DNA from: Leifsonia virtsii
GTDB taxonomy: Bacteria > Actinomycetota > Actinomycetes > Actinomycetales > Microbacteriaceae
DNA: 64,000 nucleotides
Direction of reading: 5' to 3'
Assembly: GCF_030433675.1 (NCBI RefSeq)
Contig: NZ_JAROCB010000002.1
Coordinates: 434,001 to 498,000, forward strand
The notes beneath the pieces were generated by a model. That model was not told the origin of the DNA. It did no database searches and was given only the letters and a program-made list of their open reading frames with translations. Numbering within the stretch: position 1 is the first letter of the stretch; the number at the start of each line of letters is the position of its first letter. Shown in pieces: positions 16,364-25,698 of this stretch. The translations under genes and the position numbers were made by a program.

Positions 16364-18009
16364 TGACAGCGCCAGCCCGCCACACCCCGCCCACCCGACC
16401 CGCTGCAGAGCAGGGGAAGGGCGCAGAGCCCGGCCAGCACCAGTTCGTCGCCGCCTTCCGCCGGTTCTGGTACATCATCGCGATCGGCGCGTTCGCGGGA
16501 CTCATCGGCGGGTGGGGGCTCGCGCAGATCGCGACGCCCGTCTACACGGCGACTTCGAGCCTGTACTTCTCGCTCAACTTCGGCGGGTCCGCCAACGACC
16601 TCAACCAGGGCTCGACGTACACGCAGAACCAGATGCTCTCGTTCGCGCAGCTGGCGGAGTCCGCGCTCGTGCTGCAGCCGGTGATCGACCAGCTGAACCT
16701 GGAGCGGACGCCGGCGGACCTCGCCGACTCGATCAGCGTCAGCACGCCGCAGAACACCGTCATCTTGGAGCTGTCGGTCACTGACAGCGACCCGACAGAG
16801 GCGGCCGACATCGCCAACGCGGTCGCGGCGACCCTGGGCAAGCAGGTGGAGGCGATCGCGCCGAAGAGCGTGAACGGCTCCGCCACCGTGTCGGTGCGCA
16901 CCATCCAGCCTGCGGTCACGCCGCAGGACCCGTCCTCGCCGAACACCCGGCTGAACCTGGTCGCAGGCTTCGTGATCGGCATCCTGCTCGGCGTCCTGGT
17001 CGTCGTGCTGCGCGAGCTGCTGGACACGCGCGTCCGGTCGGCCGAGATCGCCTCGCGCGTCGCCGGCGTGCCGATGCTCGCGCAGATCCAGCGACTGCGG
17101 CGACGGCAGCCCGGGCCCATCCTGCTCACCGACCCCCTCTCCAGCGCCGCGGAGGGCTACCGGCGCCTGCGCTCGAGCCTGGAGTTCGTGAGCGTCGACT
17201 CCGACCGGCTCGCCTTCGTGGTCACCTCGTCGATCCCGGACGAGGGCAAGTCGCTGATCTCGCTCAACCTGGCGCTGGCCCTCACCGAGGGCGACCGCAG
17301 GGTGCTCCTGGTGGATGCGGACCTGCGCCGCCCGACCCTTGCCGGGGCCACGGGCCTGCCGGGCGGCTCGGGGCTCACCTCGGTGCTTGTCGGCCGTGCG
17401 ACCCTCGCCGACGTCGTGCAGACCTGGAACGGGCTGGACGTCGTCACCAGCGGGCCCATCCCGCCGAACCCCAGCGAGCTGCTCTCGTCGCGGGCGATGG
17501 CCGACTTCATCGCCCAGGTGTCGCACGACTACGACGTGGTCGTGTTCGACTCCCCGCCGATGACGGCCGTGGTGGATGCGGCGATCGTGGCGCGGGCTGT
17601 GGACGGTGCCCTGGTGGTCGCCGACCGCACTCGGGTGTCGCGCTCGCAGCTGGCGCAGACGATGGACGTGCTGGAGAAGTCCGGCGTCCGTGCGCTCGGC
17701 CTCGTGCTGAACCGCGTCGCTCCGGCGAAGAGCTCCAGCACCTACTACCGCCAGGCGGCCCCGAGCCGCGAAAGCTGGTGGCGCCGACTGACGATGCGTC
17801 GGGCTCGTCCGTCGGCGCCACCCCTCCCTCTGCCGCTCGCCGAGGCGGAGGACGACGAGGCGCCCGCGCCCGCCGACCCGGACGCCGTCGCGATCGACGC
17901 CGTCGACGACGCGCCCCTCGACGCCGAGTTCGAGGACGACCTCGCCGAAACGGACGAGGACGACGACCTCGAGCTGGCCGCCGCCGACGCGAAGCCCCCG
18001 CGCCGCTGA
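16363..18009 (+). CDS. Wzz-domain/BY-kinase fusion (Wzc/CapAB-like)
   Basis: 548 residues. A Wzz-type chain-length domain lies between membrane helices at about 36-58 and 196-222. The kinase domain has Walker A at about 289-297 (SSIPDEGKS; Asp where Gly is usual before EGKS), Walker A' VLLVDADLRRP at about 314-324 and Walker B VVVFDSPP from about 391. The C-terminal tail has no tyrosine cluster: the last tyrosines are TYY at about 462-464, and the rest is Pro/Ala/Asp/Glu-rich and strongly acidic. It probably controls chain length and export, with the phosphatase at 194-769 as partner. It is the last gene of its operon and ends seven bases before a long palindrome. Confidence 0.92.
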   Translation: MTAPARHTPPTRPAAEQGKGAEPGQHQFVAAFRRFWYIIAIGAFAGLIGGWGLAQIATPVYTATSSLYFSLNFGGSANDLNQGSTYTQNQMLSFAQLAESALVLQPVIDQLNLERTPADLADSISVSTPQNTVILELSVTDSDPTEAADIANAVAATLGKQVEAIAPKSVNGSATVSVRTIQPAVTPQDPSSPNTRLNLVAGFVIGILLGVLVVVLRELLDTRVRSAEIASRVAGVPMLAQIQRLRRRQPGPILLTDPLSSAAEGYRRLRSSLEFVSVDSDRLAFVVTSSIPDEGKSLISLNLALALTEGDRRVLLVDADLRRPTLAGATGLPGGSGLTSVLVGRATLADVVQTWNGLDVVTSGPIPPNPSELLSSRAMADFIAQVSHDYDVVVFDSPPMTAVVDAAIVARAVDGALVVADRTRVSRSQLAQTMDVLEKSGVRALGLVLNRVAPAKSSSTYYRQAAPSRESWWRRLTMRRARPSAPPLPLPLAEAEDDEAPAPADPDAVAIDAVDDAPLDAEFEDDLAETDEDDDLELAAADAKPPRR

Positions 18010-18015
18010 CCCCGC

Positions 18016-18077
18016 CTGCGGTCGCCCGTAACGTTTGCGGCTGCGCGCGCAGCCGCAAACGTTACGGACGACCGCAG
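18016..18077. terminator. 62-bp near-perfect palindrome, bidirectional terminator
   Basis: Every position pairs about a centre between 18046 and 18047 except one (18025 with 18068). It fills most of the gap between the stops of the BY-kinase gene (18009) and the convergent glycosyltransferase gene (18092), so it can end transcription from both sides. No T tract is present, as is common in high-GC actinobacteria. Its right edge carries CCGCAGTCGCTG, shared with the palindrome at 111-180. Confidence 0.75.
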
Positions 18078-18091
18078 TCGCTGCGCGTGGG

Positions 18092-19255
18092 TCAGCGGCG
18101 GGCGGTGGCGCGGGCGAGGGCGGCGATGCGGGAGCGGTAGGTCGCGACGCTGTGGCGGCGCTCGGCCTCCTCCGCGTCGGCGGTGACGGCCTCGGCGGTC
18201 GCCTCCCAGGCACCGACCGTGCGCTCGAGCGCGTCGGCCAGAGCCGCGGCGTCGTCCGGGCGGACGGTGACGGCCGCCTGGTAGCCCGCGGTCGCCTCCA
18301 GGAGCCCGCTGGTCGCGCTCGCGATCACGGGACGGGCCGCGAGCAGTGCCTCCACGGCCGTGTTGCCGAACGGCTCGTCGACGCGGGAGGGCACGACGAC
18401 GACGTCGCCGGAGCCGACGATGTCCCACACCGACGGCTGGAAGCCGTGGAACCGCACCCTGCCGTCGAGGTCCTTCGACCCGACCGACGAGGCGAGCTCC
18501 TCCTGGTACCACTCGTAGCCGGGGAAGACCGAGCCGACGACGTCGAGCTCCGCGTGCACGCCGCGGTCGCGCAGCCGTGCCACGGCGTCGACCGCGACGT
18601 CGACGCCCTTCCGCGGCGACAGCCGGCCGATGTAGGTGACCCGGAGCGGGCCGGCCAGCGTGGTGCGCGGCGGCGTGCGGCGTGAGGGTCCGGGGACGGC
18701 GTTGTAGACGACCTGCGCGCGGCGGCCGAGGCTCTCGAACGAGGTGGAGAGCACACCGGCGCTGAACCGGCTGTTCACCAGCAGCGTCCGCGACAGGAAG
18801 AGGGGGAGGGCGAGGAGGCGTCGCATCAGACGCGAGGCGCTGGCCTCGCCCTCGTGCACGTGCGTGAGCACCGGGACCCCGGCCAGCCGGGCGAGCACGG
18901 GCCAGAGCGGAACGGTGATGGTGTTGACGTAGACCAGTGCGGGGCGCTCGCGACGGAGGAGCGACATCCCGTGGACCGTCGAGGAGAGGGAAGTGGCGAC
19001 GAACCGGGCGAAGCCGCGCGGGGTGAGCACGTTCTTCCGGAGCACAGGGCTCGGGCACAGCTCGACCGACGCGCCGCGGGCCCGCAGCTCGGAGAGCAGC
19101 GGGCCGTCGGACGGAACGGTGACGACGACGCGCCAGCCGTCGTCGACCAGTCCGCTCACGCTCTCGAGCATCACCCGGTCGGAGCCGTAGAGCTCCGCGC
19201 TGGGGTGGGCGACGAGGACGGTGTGCGAGGGTCGACGACGGCTGGCTTGGGTCAT
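18092..19255 (-). CDS. family 4 glycosyltransferase
   Basis: 387 residues. It has LVAHPSAELYGSDRVMLESV, LVDDGWRVVVTVPSDGPLL, YIGRLSPRKGVDVAVDAVA and VVVPSRVDEPFGNTAVEALL, with the E-x7-E type donor-binding region of GT4 enzymes. The ATG at 19255 is used although its GGAGG is immediately adjacent. Only 12 bp separate it from the end of the matrix-protein gene upstream, so it is probably the third gene of the minus-strand operon that starts with the initiating sugar transferase. The sugar it adds is not known. Confidence 0.88.
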   Translation of the reverse strand: MTQASRRRPSHTVLVAHPSAELYGSDRVMLESVSGLVDDGWRVVVTVPSDGPLLSELRARGASVELCPSPVLRKNVLTPRGFARFVATSLSSTVHGMSLLRRERPALVYVNTITVPLWPVLARLAGVPVLTHVHEGEASASRLMRRLLALPLFLSRTLLVNSRFSAGVLSTSFESLGRRAQVVYNAVPGPSRRTPPRTTLAGPLRVTYIGRLSPRKGVDVAVDAVARLRDRGVHAELDVVGSVFPGYEWYQEELASSVGSKDLDGRVRFHGFQPSVWDIVGSGDVVVVPSRVDEPFGNTAVEALLAARPVIASATSGLLEATAGYQAAVTVRPDDAAALADALERTVGAWEATAEAVTADAEEAERRHSVATYRSRIAALARATARR

Positions 19256-19267
19256 CCTCCGATGATC

Positions 19268-22200
19268 CTACTGAGCCGGGGTCACCGCGAAGTTGTCGAA
19301 CTTCGTGGTGAGCGGCGTGTCGGTCGCGGTTCCGGAGAGGTAGGCCCGCAGCCCGACCACGCCGGCTGCCTGGAGGGCGGCCGTCGAGTCGGTCACGGAG
19401 GCCTGCCACGTGGTGGGCTCCGTCGTCCCGACCTTCCACACCCGGGCCCGGATGGTGGTCGGCGAGGTGCCGAACACCTGCAGGCGCACCTGGTACTGGG
19501 TACCGGGGGTGTAGGTGAGACCGGAGACGTTCACCAGCTGGAGGGCGGTGCCGCCCTGCAGCAGCTGCAGCTGGACCACGTTGTTGCTCTGGAACCAGAC
19601 GCGGGCGGAGTACTCGGCCGAACCGACCACCCGGCCGAGGGCGGAGACGTAGATCCCGCCGCCGGTGGAGGTGCGATCGGTCGTGAACTGGACCGTCGTG
19701 TTCGTGTTGGTGCTCGACACGCTGTTCAGCAGCTCCGTCTTGGTGGAGCCTGCGGCCCCGACGATCTGCCCGGCGCCCGCGCTGACCGTGTAGGCCGTCG
19801 CGGATCCCGCGCCCGTCCACGCGCCGCCGAGGTCCGCCGTGCCCCAGCCGCTGGCCGAGGTGCGCTCGAACGTGTCGGAGGCGAGGGCCGCAGGCGGCGG
19901 CGCCGTCACGGTCACGGACTTGGTGGCGGTGTTGGTGCCGCCGCGGTTGTCCGTCACCGTCAGGGTGACCGTGTAGGTGCCGCCCGAGGCGTAGGCGTGG
20001 CTGGCGGTCGCCGTGGTGGCCGTCGCGCCGTCACCGAAGTCCCAGGCATAGCCGGCGATCGTGCCGTCGGGGTCGCTGGAGGCGCTCCCGTCGACCGCGA
20101 CCGTCAGGCCGTTCGGGGTGGCGGTGAAGCTGGCCACCGGCGGCTGGTTCGGCGGCAGGGTCGTGGTGACCTGCTGCTGGACCGGCGTGCCCGCGAGACC
20201 CTGGTTGTCGGTGACGGTCAGGGTCACCGTGAAGGTGCCCGCGCTCCCGTAGGCGTGCGTGGGGTTCACCCCGGTGCCCGTCGTCCCGTCGCCGAAGTCC
20301 CAGGCGTAGGAGGCGACCGTGCCATCCGGGTCGGACGACGCCGAGGCGTCGAACGCGACGTTCAGGTTGGACACGCTGGAGGTGAAGGACGCGACCGGGG
20401 GCTGGTTGGCGACCACCGTGACCTGCTTGGAGGCCGTGTTGGTCGAACCCTGGTTGTCGGTCACCGTCAGGACCACCGTGTAGGTGCCGCCGGCCGCGTA
20501 GGTGTGGCTCGCGGTCGCGGTGCTCGCGGTCGTGCCGTCCCCGAAGTCCCAGGCGTACGAGGCGATCGTGCCGTCGGGGTCGTTCGAGCCGGTGCCGTCC
20601 ACGTTCACCGTCAGGCTGTTCTGCGTGGTGGTGAAGGCCGCGGTCGGCGTCTGGTTCGGCAGGGTGCCGCTGGTGCCGAGCGCGTAGTGGTTGGCCACCT
20701 GCTGGGCGGTGAGGACGCTCGAGTAGATCGCCGCCTCATCCAGCGTCCCGTTGAAGTACGGGCCGGTGGAACCCCAGGTGTTGTCGCCGCCGATCCGCCA
20801 GTACCCGTTGTAGGCCTGCGCCTGGGTCTGCGGGTTGGTGCCGACCAGCTGGCCGTCCACGTACAGGTTCATGCCGTCCGGGCCCTGCGTCGCCACCGCC
20901 AGGTGCCACTGGTTGTTGTTCAGCGGCGTCGGAGAGGTGATGGTGTTGGCCTGGCCGGTCCAGACGCCGAACACGATGCGTCCGTCGTCCTGCATGTAGA
21001 CGTGGCGGTCGTAGTTGCTCGACAGCCCCGTCTGCGCGTCGCCGAACCCGATGAGCTTGCCGCCCTTCGTGGTCGAGGTCTTGAACCAGATCTCCTCGGA
21101 GTAGGTGGTCGGGTTCGAGAACTGCTGGTTGCTGGTGACGATGCCGCCGTTGGACCCGCTGGTGTTCGTGTTGAACTTGACCGCCTTGTCCGTGGTGCCC
21201 GGCAGGACGCCGGACTGGTTCTTGGTGGTCGCGAGGCCGGAGTACGTGCCGTTGTTGGTGTACGCGTCCGCGCTGTTCGCGGTCGAGCCGCTCGTCTCCT
21301 CCAGCCGCCAGTAGATGTCCGGGTTCGCGTTGTACACGGCTGCGCCGTACGCGTCGGCCGGGGCCGGCGCCAGAGGCGACGGACGGCCCGAGGCGACCCA
21401 CTGGTTCACCACGGTAGTGCGGTCGAGCACGGTCGGGTAGATCGAGACCTGCCCGATGGTGCCGGCGAAGAAGCTGCTGCTCGGCTGGTTGGGCCAGCCG
21501 CCGATGCTGTCGCCGCCGATCCGCCAGTAGCCGGAGTAGGCCTGGCCGCTGGTCACGTCGGTGCGCGAGCCGACCAGCTTGCCGTCAAGGTACAGCCGCA
21601 TGCCGTTCGCGCCGAGCGACGCGGTGACCTGGTGCCACTGGCCGTCGTTGTAGCCGGTGCCGCTGTTCAGCGTCTGAACTCCGCCGGGGTACACCCCGAA
21701 GAAGATGCGCCCACTGTTGTCCATGTAGACGTGGCGGTCGTAGCTGCTCGAGGTGCCGACGTTCGCGTTGCCGAAGCCGATGATCTTGCCGCCGCTGGTC
21801 GTCGTCGTGTTGAACCAGGCCGACACGGTGAACGTGTTCGGTCCGGGGATGGACGACGGCGTCACGGCCCAGCCGGTCGAGCCTCCACTGAAGCTGGACG
21901 CGGTGCTGCCGCTGATCGGGCCCGCCACGCCGTTGCGGGTCACGCCGGCCTGCAGCTGCAGGTCGTTGAAGCCCACGTGGTCGTACCCGGCGGTGCCGCT
22001 CGACTCATCCAGCGGCCAGTAGGAGCTGGCTCCCGCGGTGGTCACCGAGTCGGCGTAGGGCCCGCCGCTGTCCGTCGCGGCGATCGTCACCGTGTTGCCG
22101 AGGCGCGAGATCTGGTTGCCGTCGGGGTCGGTCACGTAGACGCGGTAGGAGTGCGTCGATCCTGGCGCAAGTCCCGTGTCGATGAAGCCCATCGACGGCC

Positions 22201-23743
22201 GGGTCCAGAAGTTGGAGATCTGCGTGGTCTGGTAGACCGGCGTCGCGGTCTGGCCGTCGCGGACCACCTTGTACTGGAGGTTCACGTTGTCCTGGTCGTA
22301 GGTCGCGGTCCACGAGACGCGGGCCTGGCCTGCCTTGAAGGACACGGCGCTCGGCACCAGGGCGGTGTTCACGTTCGGTCCGAGCTTGCTCTTGACCACG
22401 TTGTTCATCGCGTAGCGGACGAGGCCCTGCTGGGCGACGCCGTTGACGTACGGGAACTCGCCGCCGGCGACCAGGTAGTTGCCGTTGCCGGAGACCGACC
22501 AGGCCGCCTGGCCCTGACCGGTGAAGGAGCCGGTGACATACTGCGGGAACCAGTTGAGCAGGGTCGGCGAGGGCTGACCGGTGAAGTTGGCGTAGGCGCC
22601 GTCACCGTTGTTGGTCAGGGTGCCGGTCTGCGCCTTCGAGAACGCGATCGTGTGGTGGTAGGTCCACGGGTCGGTCTGCGGGAAGCCGCCGACGTTGCCG
22701 CAGTAGTGCGGGTGACCCGCCACGTAGAGCGCGTCGTTCATCGGCCAGATGGAGTAGGTGTCGCCGTGGCAGTCCTCCATCCAGATCAGGTTGCCGGTGC
22801 TGGGGTCGGCCGAGAAGCTGCCCTCCAGGTTGCCGCCGGAGCCGAAGACGTAGCCGGAGCCGTAGACCCGGTCGTTGGTGGCCACGAGGGCCGTGATGCC
22901 GGCCTGGGTGCCCGCGTCCCGGATGACGGAGTTGGCGCCGAACGTCTGGAACGCGCCGGTGGAGCCGTCGAACATGGCGAGGCCGTAGGCGTTGTTGCCG
23001 CCGTTCACGTGCTGGAACCGCCCGCCCGCGTACACCTTGGTGCCGTCGGGGCTCACCGCGAGGGCGTCGACGACGTAGTCGGCGCTGGCCGCCCAGGCGG
23101 TGTTGGTGGACCCGTCGGAGGCGTTGATCTTCGCGATGTACGGCGTCGACACCCCGTTGGTGGTGGTGAAGGTGCCGCCGGCGTAGAGCGCGGTGTTGGT
23201 CGCCGCGAGGGCGCGCACCTGGCTCTCCATGATCGGCCGGAAGGAGCTGATCACCTGGCCGGTCGCGGTGCTGATGGCGACGATGCGGTAGTAGTTGCCG
23301 CCTCCGGCCGTCGTGAAGTCGCCGCCGACGTACACGCGCGAGCCGTCCGGCGATGCCGTGATGGCGAGCGCCTGCGCGTTCAGCGGGACGTTGAAGCTGC
23401 TGATCAGGTTGCCGGTCGTGACGTCGTAGGCGAGCAGGTTGCTGCGCGCCGTCGTGTTCGTCCCGGCCGCCGCGCCTGCGGGGCGTGCCGTGGTGAACTT
23501 GCCCGCGACGTAGACCGTGTTGCCGACGACCGTCTGCGCCCACGCGACGCCGTCGATCTGCGTGGTCGGGAGGACGTCGGCGCTCACCGTCGGTGGCGAT
23601 GCGGGATTCGTCGGGTCCGGTGGCTGCGTGTCCGCGGCTGCGGGCTGCGCGATGGCGAGCCCGCCGAAGACGAGGCCGACGGCCGTGATGACCGCGGTCA
23701 GGATGCCCAGTGAGCGAGAGCGCGGGCGGGGTGTTGTGCGCAT
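19268..23743 (-). CDS. large secreted multidomain protein: beta-propeller-like, FN3, two LamG, three PKD and a C-terminal GWG domain
   Basis: 1,491 residues. Domains by rough position: signal peptide 1-37; repeats of VYVAGKF/VYVGGDF/LYAGGTF/VYAGGRF type at 48-441, resembling a beta-propeller; fibronectin-III-like 458-558; LamG/concanavalin-like 574-788 and 798-1021, each with a YWPLDE- or YWRLEE-type start and DRHVYMD/DRHVYMQ; three PKD domains 1028-1280, each with YAWDFGDG; and a final beta domain 1288-1491 starting DTFERTSASGWGTADLGG. The last domain matches the N-terminal domain of the 1021-3684 product. There is no LPxTG or membrane anchor. It is likely a polysaccharide-binding matrix or adhesin protein. 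Second gene of the operon from 25326. Confidence 0.85.
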   Translation of the reverse strand: MRTTPRPRSRSLGILTAVITAVGLVFGGLAIAQPAAADTQPPDPTNPASPPTVSADVLPTTQIDGVAWAQTVVGNTVYVAGKFTTARPAGAAAGTNTTARSNLLAYDVTTGNLISSFNVPLNAQALAITASPDGSRVYVGGDFTTAGGGNYYRIVAISTATGQVISSFRPIMESQVRALAATNTALYAGGTFTTTNGVSTPYIAKINASDGSTNTAWAASADYVVDALAVSPDGTKVYAGGRFQHVNGGNNAYGLAMFDGSTGAFQTFGANSVIRDAGTQAGITALVATNDRVYGSGYVFGSGGNLEGSFSADPSTGNLIWMEDCHGDTYSIWPMNDALYVAGHPHYCGNVGGFPQTDPWTYHHTIAFSKAQTGTLTNNGDGAYANFTGQPSPTLLNWFPQYVTGSFTGQGQAAWSVSGNGNYLVAGGEFPYVNGVAQQGLVRYAMNNVVKSKLGPNVNTALVPSAVSFKAGQARVSWTATYDQDNVNLQYKVVRDGQTATPVYQTTQISNFWTRPSMGFIDTGLAPGSTHSYRVYVTDPDGNQISRLGNTVTIAATDSGGPYADSVTTAGASSYWPLDESSGTAGYDHVGFNDLQLQAGVTRNGVAGPISGSTASSFSGGSTGWAVTPSSIPGPNTFTVSAWFNTTTTSGGKIIGFGNANVGTSSSYDRHVYMDNSGRIFFGVYPGGVQTLNSGTGYNDGQWHQVTASLGANGMRLYLDGKLVGSRTDVTSGQAYSGYWRIGGDSIGGWPNQPSSSFFAGTIGQVSIYPTVLDRTTVVNQWVASGRPSPLAPAPADAYGAAVYNANPDIYWRLEETSGSTANSADAYTNNGTYSGLATTKNQSGVLPGTTDKAVKFNTNTSGSNGGIVTSNQQFSNPTTYSEEIWFKTSTTKGGKLIGFGDAQTGLSSNYDRHVYMQDDGRIVFGVWTGQANTITSPTPLNNNQWHLAVATQGPDGMNLYVDGQLVGTNPQTQAQAYNGYWRIGGDNTWGSTGPYFNGTLDEAAIYSSVLTAQQVANHYALGTSGTLPNQTPTAAFTTTQNSLTVNVDGTGSNDPDGTIASYAWDFGDGTTASTATASHTYAAGGTYTVVLTVTDNQGSTNTASKQVTVVANQPPVASFTSSVSNLNVAFDASASSDPDGTVASYAWDFGDGTTGTGVNPTHAYGSAGTFTVTLTVTDNQGLAGTPVQQQVTTTLPPNQPPVASFTATPNGLTVAVDGSASSDPDGTIAGYAWDFGDGATATTATASHAYASGGTYTVTLTVTDNRGGTNTATKSVTVTAPPPAALASDTFERTSASGWGTADLGGAWTGAGSATAYTVSAGAGQIVGAAGSTKTELLNSVSSTNTNTTVQFTTDRTSTGGGIYVSALGRVVGSAEYSARVWFQSNNVVQLQLLQGGTALQLVNVSGLTYTPGTQYQVRLQVFGTSPTTIRARVWKVGTTEPTTWQASVTDSTAALQAAGVVGLRAYLSGTATDTPLTTKFDNFAVTPAQ

Positions 23744-23808
23744 GGCAACCTCGTTGTCTGTGTGGTCGGGTGAGGGGTTGTGGGGTGCGATTGCGGGACG
23801 GGGGCGCA

Positions 23809-25326
23809 TCAGTACGCCCCCACGGGATGTGTCAGCACCTTGAGGGTGCGCCACATGATGACGAGGTCGCCGGTGAGCGACCAGTTCTCCACGTAGTAGA
23901 GGTCGAGCCGGACGCTCTCCTCCCAGGAGAGGTCGGACCGCCCGTTCACCTGCCACATGCCGGTGAGCCCCGGCTTGATGTAGAGCCGGCGATGGACGTG
24001 GTTCTCGTAGCCCTCGACCTCCGAGGGCAGCGGCGGGCGCGGGCCGACGAGGCTCATGTCGCCGAGGAAGACGTTGACCAGCTGCGGGAGCTCGTCGAGC
24101 GAGAACTTGCGCAGGTAGTGGCCGACACGGGTGACGCGCGGGTCGTGCTTCAGCTTGAACAGCAGCCCTTGGCCCTCGTTGGCGGACCGCAGCTCGGCGA
24201 GCCGTGCCTCCGCATCCACGACCATGGACCGGAACTTGAACATCTTGAAGCGCTCGCCGTTGCGGCCGACGCGCTCCTGCGCGAAGATGACCGGCCCGTC
24301 GTCGTCGAGCTTGATGGCGACGGCGATCGCGAGGAAGAGGGGGGAGAGGAGCAGGAGCGCGAGACCGGAGGCGAAGAAGTCGAAGGCGCGCTTCAGCACG
24401 TGCTTGCCGCCCTCGAACTGCGGGATCTCCACGTGGATGAGCGGCAGTCCCTCGACGGGACGGAAGTGGATGCGCGGGCCCGCGACGTCGGTCAGCGGCG
24501 ACGCGAGCACCAGCTCGGTCGCCGTGCCCTCCAGCTTCCACGCCAGGCGGCGGACGAAGTCGCCGCTGCTGAGGGCGCGGCCGGCCACGATCACCGTGTC
24601 CGCACCCAGCCGCGCCGCAGCGTCCGCGACCCCCGACAGGTCGGAGACGATCGGTACCTCGCGCTCGGGGCTGGCGATCCGGCGCCGCAGTTCGGCGTCC
24701 TTCTTCGCGCCCTTGCGCTTTCCTGTGTCGAGAGCGGCACCCACGACGTTGTAGGCCGCCCCCGACTTCTGGTGGATCTGCCGGACGACGTAGTCGACGT
24801 CGTCGAAACGGCCCACGACGAGCGCGCGGGAGAGGTAGTGGTCGAAGGTGCGCTGGCGGATCAGCCAGTGCCGCCACAGCCAGCGCGAGAACAGCACGCC
24901 GGCCATCCCGACGGGCAGCGCGACGATGAAGTAGCCGCGGGCGATGTCGACCTTCGCGACGAGGAACAGGATGGCGAGCAGGCCGAAGGTGGTGGCGGTC
25001 GCCGACACCACGCGGCGGTACTCCGAGACGCCGAGCCCGACGACCCGCGGGTCGCGGGTGTGGTAGACGGACAGCGTGAAGAGCCAGGTGGCCGCGATGA
25101 TCAGCGAGAGGTAGAGGTAGTCGACGTGGAAGCCGGCGCTCGGAGCGGCGGCGTCGTCGAAGCCGAACCGCACGAAGACGGCGCCGATGGTCGCGGCGAG
25201 GATGATGATCGTGTCGGTGGCCAGCAGACGGTACCGGTAGAGACGCGCCCAGCTCTGCTCGGAGCTGATGCTCCGCAGGGCGGTGGGGGCGACCGGCGCG
25301 TGGAGCCGTGGGCGGACGACGGTCAT
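23809..25326 (-). CDS. initiating polyprenyl-phosphate sugar transferase (polyprenyl glycosylphosphotransferase)
   Basis: 505 residues. N-terminal membrane helices and a nucleotide-binding-like middle region precede the catalytic bacterial sugar transferase domain (about 320-505): a membrane segment (ASGLALLLLSPLFLAIAVAI), then GPVIFAQERVGRNGERFKMF, KFRSMV, RKFSLDELPQL, GDMSLVGPRPPLP and KPGLTGMWQVNGRSDLSW. It moves a sugar-1-phosphate from a nucleotide sugar onto undecaprenyl phosphate, the first step of repeat-unit assembly. It is the first gene of a minus-strand operon continuing into the matrix protein (65-bp gap) and a GT4 enzyme. Confidence 0.93.
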   Translation of the reverse strand: MTVVRPRLHAPVAPTALRSISSEQSWARLYRYRLLATDTIIILAATIGAVFVRFGFDDAAAPSAGFHVDYLYLSLIIAATWLFTLSVYHTRDPRVVGLGVSEYRRVVSATATTFGLLAILFLVAKVDIARGYFIVALPVGMAGVLFSRWLWRHWLIRQRTFDHYLSRALVVGRFDDVDYVVRQIHQKSGAAYNVVGAALDTGKRKGAKKDAELRRRIASPEREVPIVSDLSGVADAAARLGADTVIVAGRALSSGDFVRRLAWKLEGTATELVLASPLTDVAGPRIHFRPVEGLPLIHVEIPQFEGGKHVLKRAFDFFASGLALLLLSPLFLAIAVAIKLDDDGPVIFAQERVGRNGERFKMFKFRSMVVDAEARLAELRSANEGQGLLFKLKHDPRVTRVGHYLRKFSLDELPQLVNVFLGDMSLVGPRPPLPSEVEGYENHVHRRLYIKPGLTGMWQVNGRSDLSWEESVRLDLYYVENWSLTGDLVIMWRTLKVLTHPVGAY

Positions 25327-25604
25327 GCGCGGGTCCGTCCGAAGGAAGCGGTCGCCGTGGACGCGGTGGGGACCGCGACCGGGGAGCCGACGGCGGCTTG
25401 GGGGAAACCGTGGTCTCGAACGGCTTCACCGCCGCCGACTCCGCTCGAGAGGCGGCCCCCGTGGCTCCGTCCGCGCCGAACGCCCCCTGGTCGGTTGGGG
25501 TTGAGTGCGGGAAGCGCTCGGCGCGGCGGAGTCGGGTACACGGGGGTCACCTACGGGTCGGGTTGGTGCTGCTTTCGGGTGGTGCGGATCGGTGAGTTCG
25601 ATTC

Positions 25605-25698
25605 CCGTAAAGTGATTGTTCCTCACCAATTCACAAAAGTGAGAATACATCGATTTCACAGCTTCGCGTCACCCGCATTTGGGGGTGAAAATTCCTCA
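25605..25698. promoter_or_regulatory. AT-rich divergent regulatory region upstream of the sugar transferase operon
   Basis: The 475-bp gap 25327-25802 holds no convincing gene. Its AT-richest part contains GGTGAGGAACAATCACTT on the minus strand (25605-25627 region), a TTGTGAATTGGTGAG-type repeat, and the palindromic TCACCCGCATTTGGGGGTGA (25669-25688) followed by AAAATTCCTC. These parts resemble the elements at 833-872 and 12073-12120. The region separates the minus-strand exopolysaccharide operon from the SRAP gene. Confidence 0.45.

Noticed and set aside
18854-23713. 1,619-codon open frame antisense to the matrix-protein gene
   Set aside because: The translation is a Val/Arg/Gly/Asp-rich shadow with no motif, while the opposite strand has PKD and LamG domains and a signal peptide.
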